From positions 1-8,028 of the forward strand of contig CAIWLA010000385.1 of assembly GCA_903913345.1 (NCBI GenBank): DNA of 8,028 nt. Direction: 5' to 3'. The notes beneath the pieces were generated by a model that did no database searches, had not been told where the DNA came from, and saw only the letters and a list, made by a program, of their open reading frames with translations. Both the position numbers and the translations under genes were made by a program. Source of the DNA: an uncultured Magnetococcales bacterium. GTDB taxonomy: Bacteria > Pseudomonadota > Magnetococcia > Magnetococcales > Magnetaquicoccaceae. Of this stretch, positions 1 through 7,437 are shown piece by piece. Numbering within the stretch: position 1 is the first letter of the stretch; each line of letters begins with the position of its first letter.

Positions 1-1702
1 CCCGCACATCGGCGGCACTCTTGCCCCGTCCGCCCCGCCGCTGGGTGCGATATTCCACGCTGGGTTGCCGCTTGATATAACCGGCATGGCTGACCGTCAC
101 CACCATCTCCTCCTCGGGAATCAGGTCGGCCACCGAAAAATCGCTTACATCCTCCATGATTTGCGTGCGGCGTACATCGGCAAACATGTCCTTTATAAGC
201 TGCAATTCATCCTTGATGACCCCCATCAATACCGGGTCAGAGGCCAAAATGGCCTTCAACCGGGCAATTTCATCGAGAATGAGCGCGAACTCTTCATGAA
301 TCTTGTCCTGTTCCAGACCGGTCAAACGGTGCAGACGCAGATCCAGAATGGCCTGCGCCTGCTCTTCGGTCAGTTGATACCCTCCATCGACAAATTGCGC
401 CGAGGTCAACTCTTCCCCCATGGCCCTGGAGAGCATGGCCTCCACCGGTCCCCGTTCCCAGATTTCCGCCAGCATCGCCCCCTTGGCCTCCGCCGGTGAC
501 GAAGCCTGCCGAATCAGTTCGATGATGCGATCAATGTTGGCCAACGCCACCGAAAGCCCTTCCAGGATATGACCCCGATCCTGGGCCTTCCGCAACTCGA
601 ATTGGGTGCGCCGGGTGACCACCTCCCGGCGATGGTTGATAAATTCTTCGAGAAAACGCTTCAGGTCCAAGGTCATTGGCCGACCCTGCACCAGGGCCAG
701 GGCATTCACGCCAAAATTGGACTGCATGGCCGTGTGCTTGTATAATTGGTTCAACACCACATCGGCCTGGGCATCCCGCTTCAACTCGATGACCACCCGC
801 ATCCCTTCCCGGTCGGATTCGTCCCGCAGGTCGGAGATGCCCACCACCTTTTTCTCGCGCACCAGTTCGGCAATCCGTTCCACCAGGCGGGCCTTGTTGA
901 CCTGAAAAGGCAGCTCCTTGATGATGATCGCCTCCCGATGTTCCCGCAGGGATTCCACCTCGGTTTTGGCACGGACGACGATGGAGCCACGCCCGGTCAG
1001 GTAGGCCGAATGGATACCGGCCCGACCGCAGATGGTGCCACCGGTGGGAAAATCCGGGCCAGGCACCCACCGCATCAGCTCCGGGACGGTCAGCAGGGGG
1101 TTGTCAATCAGGGCGATGGTGGCCGAAACCACCTCCCCCAGATTGTGGGGTGGAATGTTGGTGGCCATGCCAACGGCAATACCGGAGGAACCATTCGCCA
1201 ACAGATTGGGAAATTTGCCCGGCAAAATTTTAGGCTCCTCCATGGAGCCATCATAGTTCGGCCCAAAATTGACCGTCTCCTTGTCAATGTCCGCCAGCAA
1301 CTCCCCCGCCAGACGGGTCATGCGTACCTCGGTATACCGCATGGCCGCCGCCGAGTCTCCATCGACGGAGCCAAAGTTTCCCTGGCCATCGATCAGCAGA
1401 TGGCGCATGGAAAACGGTTGTGCCATGCGCACAATGGTGTCATACACCGCCACATCGCCATGGGGATGATATTTACCAATCACATCGCCGACGACGCGGG
1501 CGGATTTTTTATAGGATCGGTTCCATTCGTTGCCCAGTTCGTGCATGGCAAACAGTACACGACGATGCACGGGTTTCAGTCCGTCGCGTACATCGGGCAG
1601 GGCACGTCCGACGATGACACTCATGGCATAGTCGAGATAGGAGGCACGCATCTCGTCTTCAATGTTGACGGGAATTTGTTTGTTGTGGCTGAGTTCGGTC
1701 AT
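1..1702 (-). CDS. gyrA: DNA gyrase subunit A, 3' end missing at the window edge
   Basis: GyrA is the breakage-reunion subunit of the A2B2 gyrase, which introduces negative supercoils using ATP hydrolysed by GyrB. The frame begins with ATG at 1702 ([10 protein letters not shown]) and stays open for 567 codons to the left edge. The catalytic tyrosine is Tyr123, in [11 protein letters not shown], and the helix-turn-helix/QRDR region [10 protein letters not shown] lies at residues 79-88. The stretch [18 protein letters not shown] follows, as in all GyrA/ParC proteins. The GyrA box QRRGGRG at residues 554-560 marks the start of the DNA-wrapping C-terminal domain and separates GyrA from ParC, which lacks it. 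The rest of that domain, normally about 300 residues, lies outside the window. Val84 sits where E. coli has Ser83, while the neighbouring acidic residue (Asp88) is kept. The ribosome binding site is weak (AGAG shortly before ATG). The gene follows the AsmA-like gene by 89 bp and could have its own promoter, although no good one is visible. Confidence 0.97.
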   Translation of the reverse strand, partial: MTELSHNKQIPVNIEDEMRASYLDYAMSVIVGRALPDVRDGLKPVHRRVLFAMHELGNEWNRSYKKSARVVGDVIGKYHPHGDVAVYDTIVRMAQPFSMRHLLIDGQGNFGSVDGDSAAAMRYTEVRMTRLAGELLADIDKETVNFGPNYDGSMEEPKILPGKFPNLLANGSSGIAVGMATNIPPHNLGEVVSATIALIDNPLLTVPELMRWVPGPDFPTGGTICGRAGIHSAYLTGRGSIVVRAKTEVESLREHREAIIIKELPFQVNKARLVERIAELVREKKVVGISDLRDESDREGMRVVIELKRDAQADVVLNQLYKHTAMQSNFGVNALALVQGRPMTLDLKRFLEEFINHRREVVTRRTQFELRKAQDRGHILEGLSVALANIDRIIELIRQASSPAEAKGAMLAEIWERGPVEAMLSRAMGEELTSAQFVDGGYQLTEEQAQAILDLRLHRLTGLEQDKIHEEFALILDEIARLKAILASDPVLMGVIKDELQLIKDMFADVRRTQIMEDVSDFSVADLIPEEEMVVTVSHAGYIKRQPSVEYRTQRRGGRGKSAADVR

Positions 1703-1791
1703 AATCTCTACTGGAACCTGGATGAACGGCTTTGAACAGGGGAAAAACAACACGTCAGTCTAACAAATTTTCCCCCACCTGCATAGGGTGG

Positions 1792-2700
1792 TCAAAACGT
1801 GGGAACGGCCCCCAACGGGATAACCGTCTGAAAATGTTTGACAGGCTGTTTCCTGGCCGTCACCTCTCCATCCAGATGCAACTGCCTGGGTTCCGGTTGC
1901 CACGCCATGGAGGCCCGGCCCGACAGGGAGGCATGTGGTGCCTGCAACAACAAAGAGTGGGTCGCCACCTGTTGTGCATCCGCGACAACCGTGGTGGAAA
2001 ACCGATCAAAGACAATCGGCGCACTCTCCAGACCCCTGGCAAACCCCATGGCCCGCAACACGTTGCCAAAAAAACCGGTCGGATCCGCCAGAGCAGCCAA
2101 ATGGCCAACCCGTATCTTGTCCACCGCCAGGGAAACATTTTTCTGCTCTTCGCCAGAAGCCTGCAATTGGCTATAACTCAACGGCATGGGGGGCACGGTT
2201 TTTCGGAAATGGAGCGGCAGGTTGGACAGACGCAGGGGGCCGCTCTCCAACCGCCAGTTTTTTTGCCGATCCAGCGATCCCGTCACCTGCTCCAATACCC
2301 CCTCTGGAATGGTGGCACGGGTCAGAGTGAGGGCGTATCCCTCTGGCGTGACGGTGATGACCAGACCATCCAACGTCAAATCATGGATATCCACCTGATC
2401 AAAAAAACCATCCAGGAGTGTCCTGGCTCCCGGAATCAGGCGCATGATCCCCGCAAAGATCTGCCTCGGCTCCCCCTTCGCCTGCTGAAAACGCAACTCT
2501 CCCGACAGGGGGTTCAAGCTCTGCAAGATGATTTCGCCCGCCATTTTCAGATCGGGACGGTCCACCCGTATCTGCTGCGCCAGCAACGCCCGCCCGGTGG
2601 CCTGATCGGCCAGCGAGCGGGAGGAGGGAATGGCAACGAATGCCAGCGACAACAACAGGATCCAGGATTGCCTAACGAACCAGAATAAATAAATTTTCAT
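1792..2700 (-). CDS. exported AsmA-like hypothetical protein
   Basis: This 302-residue protein has no firm family assignment. Residues 1-31 form a signal peptide: a short basic N-terminus, a hydrophobic core ([12 protein letters not shown]) and a possible signal peptidase I site after SRSLA. It should therefore be periplasmic or envelope-associated. The mature part is rich in alternating polar/hydrophobic beta-type segments. Its last ~80 residues ([19 protein letters not shown] onward, then LSGRASMAW and LDGEVTARK) resemble the C-terminal repeat region of AsmA/TamB-type proteins, which take part in outer-membrane or lipid homeostasis. That link is inferred from pattern only. The start ATG at 2700 lies inside the 3' end of htrA, overlapping it by 29 bp, and a GGGG run just upstream can serve as ribosome binding site. 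The overlap implies translational coupling and shared expression with the protease. The protein is much shorter than typical AsmA (about 600 residues), so it may be a small member or something unrelated. Confidence 0.85.
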   Translation of the reverse strand: MKIYLFWFVRQSWILLLSLAFVAIPSSRSLADQATGRALLAQQIRVDRPDLKMAGEIILQSLNPLSGELRFQQAKGEPRQIFAGIMRLIPGARTLLDGFFDQVDIHDLTLDGLVITVTPEGYALTLTRATIPEGVLEQVTGSLDRQKNWRLESGPLRLSNLPLHFRKTVPPMPLSYSQLQASGEEQKNVSLAVDKIRVGHLAALADPTGFFGNVLRAMGFARGLESAPIVFDRFSTTVVADAQQVATHSLLLQAPHASLSGRASMAWQPEPRQLHLDGEVTARKQPVKHFQTVIPLGAVPTF

Positions 2701-4102
2701 TGCCCCGTCGGATATTGATCAGTAGTTTGTTCTTGACCCTTTGCAGGATGGCCTTCAAGTCGCGGAACGAGGTCACCACCTTGCGGTTGACCGACAGGAT
2801 GCGGTCATCCGCCCGCAATTTGATGGCCCACGCCACACTGTCCGGCTCGACCGAAACCACATGAATGCCTTCGATCTTTTTGGCCTTGGCGGATTCGGCA
2901 TTTTCGGATTCGGCATTTTCCGTGATTTCCAACAGGGCACCCTGCAAACGACTGTCAATCTGCTCTCCCTGCATCTGCTCCCGTTCCGGTTCCGCGATCA
3001 CCACCTTTACCCGTTTGACTGCACCATCCCGGATCAGATCGAGATCAATCCGCTCCCCGGTGCGCGCCAGACCCACCGTGTTATGCAGATCAGCCATACC
3101 GTGTATGGGGTGACCATTGGCCTGGATGATGACATCGCCCCGTTGCAATCCCGCCTTTTCCGCTGGCGATCCAGGGACAACCAGGGCAATCACCGCCCCC
3201 TCCTTGACCGACAGGGCAAAGGCCTCGGCCAACTCCGCCGTCAAATCCTGTGACTGAATACCCAACACCCCCCGCCGCACTTCGCCATACTGGAGCAACT
3301 GCTCCATGATGCGCCGTGCCATGTTGACGGGAATGGCAAAACCAATCCCCACCGTCCCACCTCCACGGGCCAGAATGGCCGTATTGATGCCGATCAACTC
3401 CCCCCGCAAATTGACCAGGGCACCACCAGAATTGCCGGGGTTGATGGAGGCATCCGTCTGGATAAAATCTTCATACCCCTTCAGGCCCAGCCCCTTGCGC
3501 CCCAACGCACTGACAATACCGGAGGTGACCGTCTGTCCCAAACCAAAGGGGTTGCCAATCGCCACCACAAAATCCCCCACCCGCAACGCATCGGAATCGC
3601 CCAAAGGCAAATCTTTCAGGTTTTTGGCCTGTACCTGGATCACGGCAATATCGGTGGCGACATCGACCCCGATGCGCCTGGCCTGGATGGAACGACCATC
3701 CCGCAGGGTGACGGTAATCTGGTCCGCCTTGTCGATGACATGCTGGTTGGTCAGGATGATACCCTTCTGGGCATCCACCACCACCCCGGTTCCCAGACTC
3801 TTCTGTTCCCGTGCCCGGCCCGGCTGGTTGGGAAAATGGAAAAACTGCCGGAAAAAGGGGTCGGAGAGCAGGGGATTGTCGGGCACCTGGATGCGGGTCG
3901 TGGTGGCAATATTGACCACGGCGGGAATGACCGGCTCCAGAATATCCGCCAACGTGGGGAGGGTCTGGCCATTGATTGCAGCGGGCAGGGCCGAACCGGC
4001 CTGGCCGTCAGAGAGACCGCCCAGCATGAATCCAAGGGTTGCAACACCCACCAGCCAAGCCGGCGTCCTGCGCCCGATGTTATGAATATCCTGTCGTTTC
4101 AT
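2672..4102 (-). CDS. Do-family (HtrA/DegP/DegQ-like) periplasmic serine protease
   Basis: This is a 476-residue HtrA endopeptidase/chaperone that degrades or holds misfolded proteins in the periplasm. An N-terminal hydrophobic segment ([15 protein letters not shown], residues 16-30) acts as signal peptide, with likely cleavage in the SDGQAGSA region. The trypsin-like domain carries a complete catalytic triad: His121 in LTNQHVID, Asp151 in ATDIAVIQV and Ser225 in [12 protein letters not shown]1 spans about residues 278-372 ([12 protein letters not shown], then [15 protein letters not shown]). A charged linker holds an exact duplication [10 protein letters not shown], and PDZ2 spans about 408-476. 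The LA loop is short, more DegQ- than DegP-like, so I give no symbol. The ATG at 4102 is preceded by a strong GGGAGG ribosome binding site and overlaps the Nudix stop by four bases (ATGA). The gene ends inside the start of the AsmA-like gene. Family and triad are certain; the paralogue (DegP, DegQ or MucD) is not. Confidence 0.96.
   Translation of the reverse strand: MKRQDIHNIGRRTPAWLVGVATLGFMLGGLSDGQAGSALPAAINGQTLPTLADILEPVIPAVVNIATTTRIQVPDNPLLSDPFFRQFFHFPNQPGRAREQKSLGTGVVVDAQKGIILTNQHVIDKADQITVTLRDGRSIQARRIGVDVATDIAVIQVQAKNLKDLPLGDSDALRVGDFVVAIGNPFGLGQTVTSGIVSALGRKGLGLKGYEDFIQTDASINPGNSGGALVNLRGELIGINTAILARGGGTVGIGFAIPVNMARRIMEQLLQYGEVRRGVLGIQSQDLTAELAEAFALSVKEGAVIALVVPGSPAEKAGLQRGDVIIQANGHPIHGMADLHNTVGLARTGERIDLDLIRDGAVKRVKVVIAEPEREQMQGEQIDSRLQGALLEITENAESENAESAKAKKIEGIHVVSVEPDSVAWAIKLRADDRILSVNRKVVTSFRDLKAILQRVKNKLLINIRRGNENLFILVR
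2891..2920 (-). repeat. 15-bp perfect tandem duplication in the htrA PDZ linker
   Basis: Two identical 15-base units (2891-2905 and 2906-2920, plus strand GGATTCGGCATTTTC) lie head to tail inside htrA. Being a multiple of three, they add an in-frame ENAES pentapeptide repeat to the charged linker between PDZ1 and PDZ2. A unit gained or lost by slippage would lengthen or shorten the linker without breaking the frame. Confidence 0.95.
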
Positions 4103-4545
4103 TCCTTTCCCTCCCGTAACGGAGTGACATATCCTTGATGTCGAAAGACCAAATAATCCGCCAGGATCCGGTCATGGTCAAAAGCCAGGTGGGTTGGGAT
4201 CTCCTCCAGGGTGACCATACGCCAGTTGATGGCATCATCGGCGGCCTTTGGCATCCCCCGCGCCTCTGCCACAAAAACGGCGGATACGGTGTGAAAGCGG
4301 GGATCCCGTTCCGGGTCGGAGTAGAGGCCCAACAGTGCCTTGAGTGTCACGGCGAGAGAGGTCTCCTCGGCGGCCTCCCGAATGGCCGTCCGTTCCAACC
4401 GTTCACCCACCTCCATGAAACCACCCGGAATGGCCCACCCATACGGCGGATTTCTCCGCTCGATCAGCAGAATGGGACGACCGGGACGATCCACCATCTC
4501 GATAATGATGTCGGCAGCGATATGGGGCGTTATGATCGTACCCAA
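4099..4545 (-). CDS. Nudix hydrolase (ADP-ribose pyrophosphatase/YjhB-like)
   Basis: This 148-residue Nudix protein should hydrolyse a nucleoside diphosphate linked to another moiety, using Mg2+ held by the Nudix helix. The box spans residues 42-64 (GFMEVGE, seven residues, then REAAEETSL); its catalytic RE..EE glutamates are present. The usual glycine near the end is Ser63. Flanking signatures typical of a common subgroup are present: an N-terminal AADIIIE strand, [13 protein letters not shown] before the box, and [12 protein letters not shown] after it. Substrate cannot be told; ADP-ribose or an oxidised nucleotide are candidates. The start is TTG at 4545, chosen because GAGGAG sits about nine bases upstream and no ATG or GTG occurs in frame between it and the upstream stop near 4639. 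The stop overlaps the htrA start by four bases, so the two are probably co-translated. A weak -10-like TATCAT lies at 4583-4588 without a good -35. Confidence 0.93.
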   Translation of the reverse strand: MGTIITPHIAADIIIEMVDRPGRPILLIERRNPPYGWAIPGGFMEVGERLERTAIREAAEETSLAVTLKALLGLYSDPERDPRFHTVSAVFVAEARGMPKAADDAINWRMVTLEEIPTHLAFDHDRILADYLVFRHQGYVTPLREGKE

Positions 4546-4696
4546 GGCAACCCTCTCCTCCGCAAAATGTTTTGGTTTGACAATGATAAAATCAAGCGGA
4601 CAGTGCGCCCAGGGCAGGAGATGAGCGGCGGGTGACCGTCAATTGGAGCATCGTTCGGAACGGGAACAGAACGGGTGCTCTGCCCCCGATCCCCCA

Positions 4697-4717
4697 CCAG
4701 AGGGATAATCCCCCTGG
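4697..4717. repeat. small hairpin downstream of lipB (REP-like or weak terminator)
   Basis: A nine-base stem (CCAGAGGGA at 4697-4705 against TCCCCCTGG at 4709-4717) with one mismatch closes a three-base TAA loop. In minus-strand RNA the mismatch becomes a G-U wobble. It lies about 30 bases past the lipB stop, in a G/C-run-rich spacer. No U-tract follows on either strand, so it is not a standard intrinsic terminator; it could stabilise the 3' end or be one copy of a dispersed repeat. Confidence 0.55.
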
Positions 4718-4745
4718 ACCCCTGATGGATGATGACGCCCGGCTT

Positions 4746-5465
4746 TTAATACGGCGACAGACAGTGGACATTGAAAACGGTCTGAAAGGCCAGCAAAAGT
4801 TGCGCTTCCAGCGCGTTTCGGGTCACCGATACACCCAGTTCCGCCAGGGAAGTGACCCGGCGATCCGCCAAACCACAGGGGACGATGCCATGAAACAGGC
4901 GCAAGTCGGGGTCACGATTGAGGGCAAATCCATGGTAGGCAATCCCCCGATCAATCCGCACACCCAGGGCACCAATCTTGGCCTCTCCCACCCAAACGCC
5001 GGGATGTTTCGGATCCCGATGGGCCACCACACCAAAAGCCGCCAGAGTCTGAATGGCGGTCTCCTCCAGTTGGGTGACATGCCGTCGAACCAGGGCCAAT
5101 GCATGAGGGCGCAGGTCGCGGATGAAATAAACCACCAACTGGCCGGGTCCATGGCCAGTGACCTGGCCACCCCGATCCGTTTCAACGACCGGCACCGACG
5201 GCTGCGACCATTCCGTATCCAGGATGTCCCGCCGATGGCCTGAGCGACCCAGGGTATACACCAATGGATGTTCCAGCAGGATCAACTGATCCGCCGGCAT
5301 GGCGTGGACCCTGTGGTCATCTCCATGCCGCGTACATTCCTCTGTGGTCTGTCCAGCTGCCACAGGGCGCAGAATGGCCGCCACCCGCTCCTTCTGCAAC
5401 GCCAACGCCGTCTCATAGTTCAAAAGATTGTAACGACACCACTGCACACAGCGCGTCACGGCCAC
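4746..5465 (-). CDS. lipB: octanoyl-[acyl-carrier-protein]:protein N-octanoyltransferase
   Basis: LipB moves the octanoyl group from octanoyl-ACP to the lipoyl domain lysine of 2-oxoacid dehydrogenases or GcvH; LipA then inserts sulphur. All family signatures are present: EHPLVYTLGR (65-74), DRGGQVTGHGPGQ (97-109), the catalytic Lys163 in GEAKIGALGVRI and the acyl-accepting Cys197 in GIVPCGL. The protein is 239 residues against about 213 in E. coli. The extra length is mostly an insertion of roughly 20 residues around positions 34-58, before the conserved EHPLVY segment. The chosen start is GTG at 5465, five bases after the upstream stop, with AGGA very close. A second in-frame GTG at 5459 (Val3) has better spacing to that GGA and may be the true start. 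The ATG at 5469 is in another frame. lipB is probably co-transcribed with the kinase-like gene before it; lipA is not in the window. Confidence 0.96.
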   Translation of the reverse strand: MAVTRCVQWCRYNLLNYETALALQKERVAAILRPVAAGQTTEECTRHGDDHRVHAMPADQLILLEHPLVYTLGRSGHRRDILDTEWSQPSVPVVETDRGGQVTGHGPGQLVVYFIRDLRPHALALVRRHVTQLEETAIQTLAAFGVVAHRDPKHPGVWVGEAKIGALGVRIDRGIAYHGFALNRDPDLRLFHGIVPCGLADRRVTSLAELGVSVTRNALEAQLLLAFQTVFNVHCLSPY

Positions 5466-5470
5466 CCATC

Positions 5471-6181
5471 CTACCCCGCTGTGGGCGGTTCCGGTATCTG
5501 AAAACCGGCCTCCTGCATCGCGAGCACAATGATGCGAACCATCTGTTCCGGGGAATACAGGTCGGAATTCAGGACCAGATCATAGCCAAACACCGGGGAT
5601 GGATACCGCTTTGCCACCTCTTCGTTAAACTTTTCCCGCTCTTTGTTGACTCTGGCTATCTCTTTCTCGGCATCGACCTTTTTCAGGCTTTTGGTCTCCA
5701 TCAACCGTTTGCAGCAGACCCGCAGGGAACCATCCAGACGGATCCGAAAGGCCGCCCGTTCCGGCAACAGCAGGTGGGCCGCCCGTCCGACGATCACCCC
5801 GCCAGAGGGTCCAATCCCCACGATCACCTTGGCCATGTACCGGAAATAGGAGTCCTTGTTGGTGCTCTTTTTGGAAAAAAATGCATGGACCATATCATCC
5901 ACCAGGGAGGTGACCCGCTCATCCAGCCGCTCCAGCAGATGCTTGTCCCCTTTCGCCTCCCGAATGATGCCATCCAGCAGCTTGCGATCATACATCGGTA
6001 CGGCCAGACGTTCCGCCAACAATTGGGCTGTCTCAACGTCCGGGGCACCATAAAAACGCGATACCGTCACCAAAGGTTTGCCGGGACGGAGGAGTTTACC
6101 CTTTTTCAGGTCATCCGCCGGATACAACCCGGAACCCACAATGGATTGAACGAGACCGAGGGAGACAGAATGTTTAGGCAT
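5471..6181 (-). CDS. cytidylate-kinase-like family protein with degenerate P-loop
   Basis: This 236-residue protein fits the cytidylate kinase-like family (Pfam Cytidylate_kin2). The opening strand GKPLVTVSRFYG (35-45) corresponds to the family's ITISRxYG, followed by AERLAVPMYDRKLLDGI (56-72). VIVGRAAHLLLP (129-140) matches the IIGRGA-type strand, and the C-terminal third has the lid-like RxxxREKFNEE helix and YDLVLNSD (200-207). In the family the first motif continues with a GSGG-type phosphate-binding loop; here it reads GAPD, so normal ATP binding is doubtful. An N-terminal extension of ~34 residues (VSLGLVQSIVGSGLY) precedes the fold. The ATG at 6181 has GGGAAAG nine bases upstream. It may be a kinase with altered nucleotide use or a regulatory pseudo-kinase. 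Its stop lies five bases before lipB, which suggests co-transcription. Confidence 0.82.
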   Translation of the reverse strand: MPKHSVSLGLVQSIVGSGLYPADDLKKGKLLRPGKPLVTVSRFYGAPDVETAQLLAERLAVPMYDRKLLDGIIREAKGDKHLLERLDERVTSLVDDMVHAFFSKKSTNKDSYFRYMAKVIVGIGPSGGVIVGRAAHLLLPERAAFRIRLDGSLRVCCKRLMETKSLKKVDAEKEIARVNKEREKFNEEVAKRYPSPVFGYDLVLNSDLYSPEQMVRIIVLAMQEAGFQIPEPPTAG

Positions 6182-6190
6182 GATTGATTG

Positions 6191-6206
6191 CTTTCCCGTT
6201 TAATGT
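6191..6206 (-). promoter_or_regulatory. leader motif with ribosome binding site, copy upstream of the kinase-like gene
   Basis: Read on the minus strand this is ACATTAAACGGGAAAG, ending nine bases before the ATG of the kinase-like gene. It nearly matches the leader of ppk2 at 7349-7365. The GGGAAAG half can act as ribosome binding site; the ACATTAAAC half has no assigned role. Confidence 0.5.
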
Positions 6207-6232
6207 CCTGCGCCACTCTCAAAAGCGGAAGC

Positions 6233-6305
6233 GATGAGATCCGCCTCCACCACCCAATACCAGACGAGATGCCCCCTGGCCCGCCAGGAGGGCGTCGATC
6301 TCATC
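6233..6305. repeat. 73-bp nested inverted repeat between ppk2 and the kinase-like gene
   Basis: The outer arms GATGAGATC (6233-6241) and GATCTCATC (6297-6305) are perfect inverted repeats of nine bases. Inward pairing continues imperfectly (CGCC.TCC). An inner hairpin pairs CCTGG (6275-6279) with CCAGG (6284-6288) around a CCCG loop, extending two more pairs past one mismatch. The structure begins one base after the ppk2 stop. It lacks a U-run, so it may be a 3'-end stabiliser or attenuator rather than a classical terminator. Confidence 0.6.
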
Positions 6306-6306
6306 C

Positions 6307-7344
6307 TCAGTCGATCCCCATCTCTTCCTGCACGGTCCGCACGATGCGATTGTCATAGTCCAGAATCTTCTTGTTCTTGTCCTTGTAATTCAGCTTGCTG
6401 AGAAAATATTTGATCCCCTCGATCCGGGCACGTTTCTTGTCGTCCGATTTGATGATGGTCCAGGGGCATTCGGCCGTTGAAGAGTAAAAAAAGGTATCCT
6501 CTTTGGCTTTGGTATACTCTTCCCATTTGTCCTGGGACTCTTTGTCCACGGGACTCAGTTTCCACTGTTTGAGCGGGTCCACCATCCGACTGTTGAAACG
6601 ACGCAACTGCTCCTGTTTGGTCACCGAAAAATAAAACTTGAACAGGATGATCCCGGAGTTGACCAGCATCCGTTCAAATTCGGGCACCGCCCGCAGGAAC
6701 TCCCGCACTTCCGCCTCGGAGCAAAAACCCATCACCCGTTCCACCCCGGAGCGGTTATACCAGCTGCGGTCACACAGGACAATCTCCCCGGCCGATGGCA
6801 AATGCTGAACATACCGCTGGAAATACCACTGGGTTCTCTCTTTGTCCGTCGGCTTTTCCAGCGCGACCACCCGGCATCCACGGGGGTTCATGTGTTCGAT
6901 AAACCGTTTGATCGTCCCGCCCTTCCCGGAGGCATCCCGTCCCTCGAAGAGGGCCAGGACGCGCAGACCGTTGTCTTTCACCCAATTTTGCATCTTGACC
7001 AGTTCAATATGCAGGGGCGAAATCAATTCCAGGTATTCCGCCTCCTTCAAGGATTTGACCTTGGGGGGGGCCGAGCGGCGCGCGTTGCTGGAACCCCGAC
7101 CGAGAACAATCTCATCCGCTCTACGCTTGGCATGACCCGCTGACACCTGTTTCCTGGGGGGGGCATCGGTCGGTTCGGCCTCTTTGTCTCCATCCGTGCA
7201 GACTCCCGCTGCGTGGGCATCACTCGTCCCGGCTCCGGTCGCCTTGGTCACAGCCGTTCTGGGTTTCGCCTCTTTGGTTTCCGTCACGCTGGTCACCGCC
7301 TCTTGCGGATCAGACCCAGTCTTGGCTCCTTTATTGTCCGTCAT
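6307..7344 (-). CDS. ppk2: polyphosphate kinase 2 (PPK2 family)
   Basis: PPK2 transfers phosphate between inorganic polyphosphate and nucleoside di- or monophosphates, mainly regenerating GTP or ATP from polyP. The core domain spans about residues 95-340. It contains Walker A GRDASGKGGT (135-144), MNPRGCRVVALEKP, TQWYFQRYVQHLP and the Walker B/lid entry EIVLCDRSWYNRSGVERVMGF (187-207). These fit single-domain class I enzymes. The protein is 345 residues; the excess over a ~300-residue core is an N-terminal extension of ~90 residues rich in Ala, Thr, Lys, Glu and Asp. It looks disordered and has no signal peptide. Two runs of eight C on the coding strand (7156-7163 and 7063-7070) lie in it. 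ATG at 7344 has GGGAG about eight bases upstream, and a promoter lies near 7450. No ppk1, ppx or pho gene is nearby, so the direction of the reaction in vivo cannot be told from context. Confidence 0.96.
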   Translation of the reverse strand: MTDNKGAKTGSDPQEAVTSVTETKEAKPRTAVTKATGAGTSDAHAAGVCTDGDKEAEPTDAPPRKQVSAGHAKRRADEIVLGRGSSNARRSAPPKVKSLKEAEYLELISPLHIELVKMQNWVKDNGLRVLALFEGRDASGKGGTIKRFIEHMNPRGCRVVALEKPTDKERTQWYFQRYVQHLPSAGEIVLCDRSWYNRSGVERVMGFCSEAEVREFLRAVPEFERMLVNSGIILFKFYFSVTKQEQLRRFNSRMVDPLKQWKLSPVDKESQDKWEEYTKAKEDTFFYSSTAECPWTIIKSDDKKRARIEGIKYFLSKLNYKDKNKKILDYDNRIVRTVQEEMGID

Positions 7345-7348
7345 GCCA

Positions 7349-7365
7349 CTCTCCCGGTTTAATGT
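7349..7365 (-). promoter_or_regulatory. leader motif with ribosome binding site, copy upstream of ppk2
   Basis: On the minus strand this is ACATTAAACCGGGAGAG, four bases before the ppk2 ATG. It matches the leader of the downstream kinase-like gene except for one extra C and one A/G change. The purine-rich half is the ppk2 ribosome binding site. Confidence 0.5.
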
Positions 7366-7437
7366 GATGTTGATATGCGCAATGGGTTGCCACTGTCCGA
7401 GATCCTCGTCCCCCGCCCGTCAGGAAAGATCCATGGA

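Noticed and set aside
531..1070. 179-codon minus-strand frame inside gyrA
   Set aside because: It is out of frame with GyrA, whose conserved motifs continue unbroken through this stretch.
1..1702. ParC (topoisomerase IV) instead of GyrA
   Set aside because: The GyrA box QRRGGRG at 23-43 is a GyrA hallmark and the N-terminal sequence follows GyrA closely.
746..1735. 329-codon plus-strand frame opposite gyrA
   Set aside because: It is antisense to unmistakable GyrA coding sequence, its product is rich in His, Gln, Gly and Arg with no domain, and it exists because of GC-biased codon positions.
1732..2688. 318-codon plus-strand frame opposite the AsmA-like gene
   Set aside because: The minus-strand product has a clear signal peptide and operon overlaps; the plus-strand product is Gln/Arg/Pro-rich with no recognisable fold.
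3306..4085. 259-codon plus-strand frame opposite htrA
   Set aside because: It is a mirror of the protease coding sequence, with low-complexity Arg/Pro/Ser composition.
4577..4582. plus-strand TTGACA as a -35 box
   Set aside because: No -10 lies at a suitable distance and no plus-strand gene follows.
5467..5469. ATG as the lipB start
   Set aside because: It is in a different frame from LipB; the in-frame starts are GTG at 5465 or 5459.
5264..6187. 307-codon plus-strand frame opposite lipB and the kinase-like gene
   Set aside because: It spans two genes with recognisable family motifs on the other strand, and has no ribosome binding site or domain of its own.
6271..6293. intrinsic terminator after ppk2
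   Set aside because: The hairpin is GC-rich but neither strand has a following U-run.
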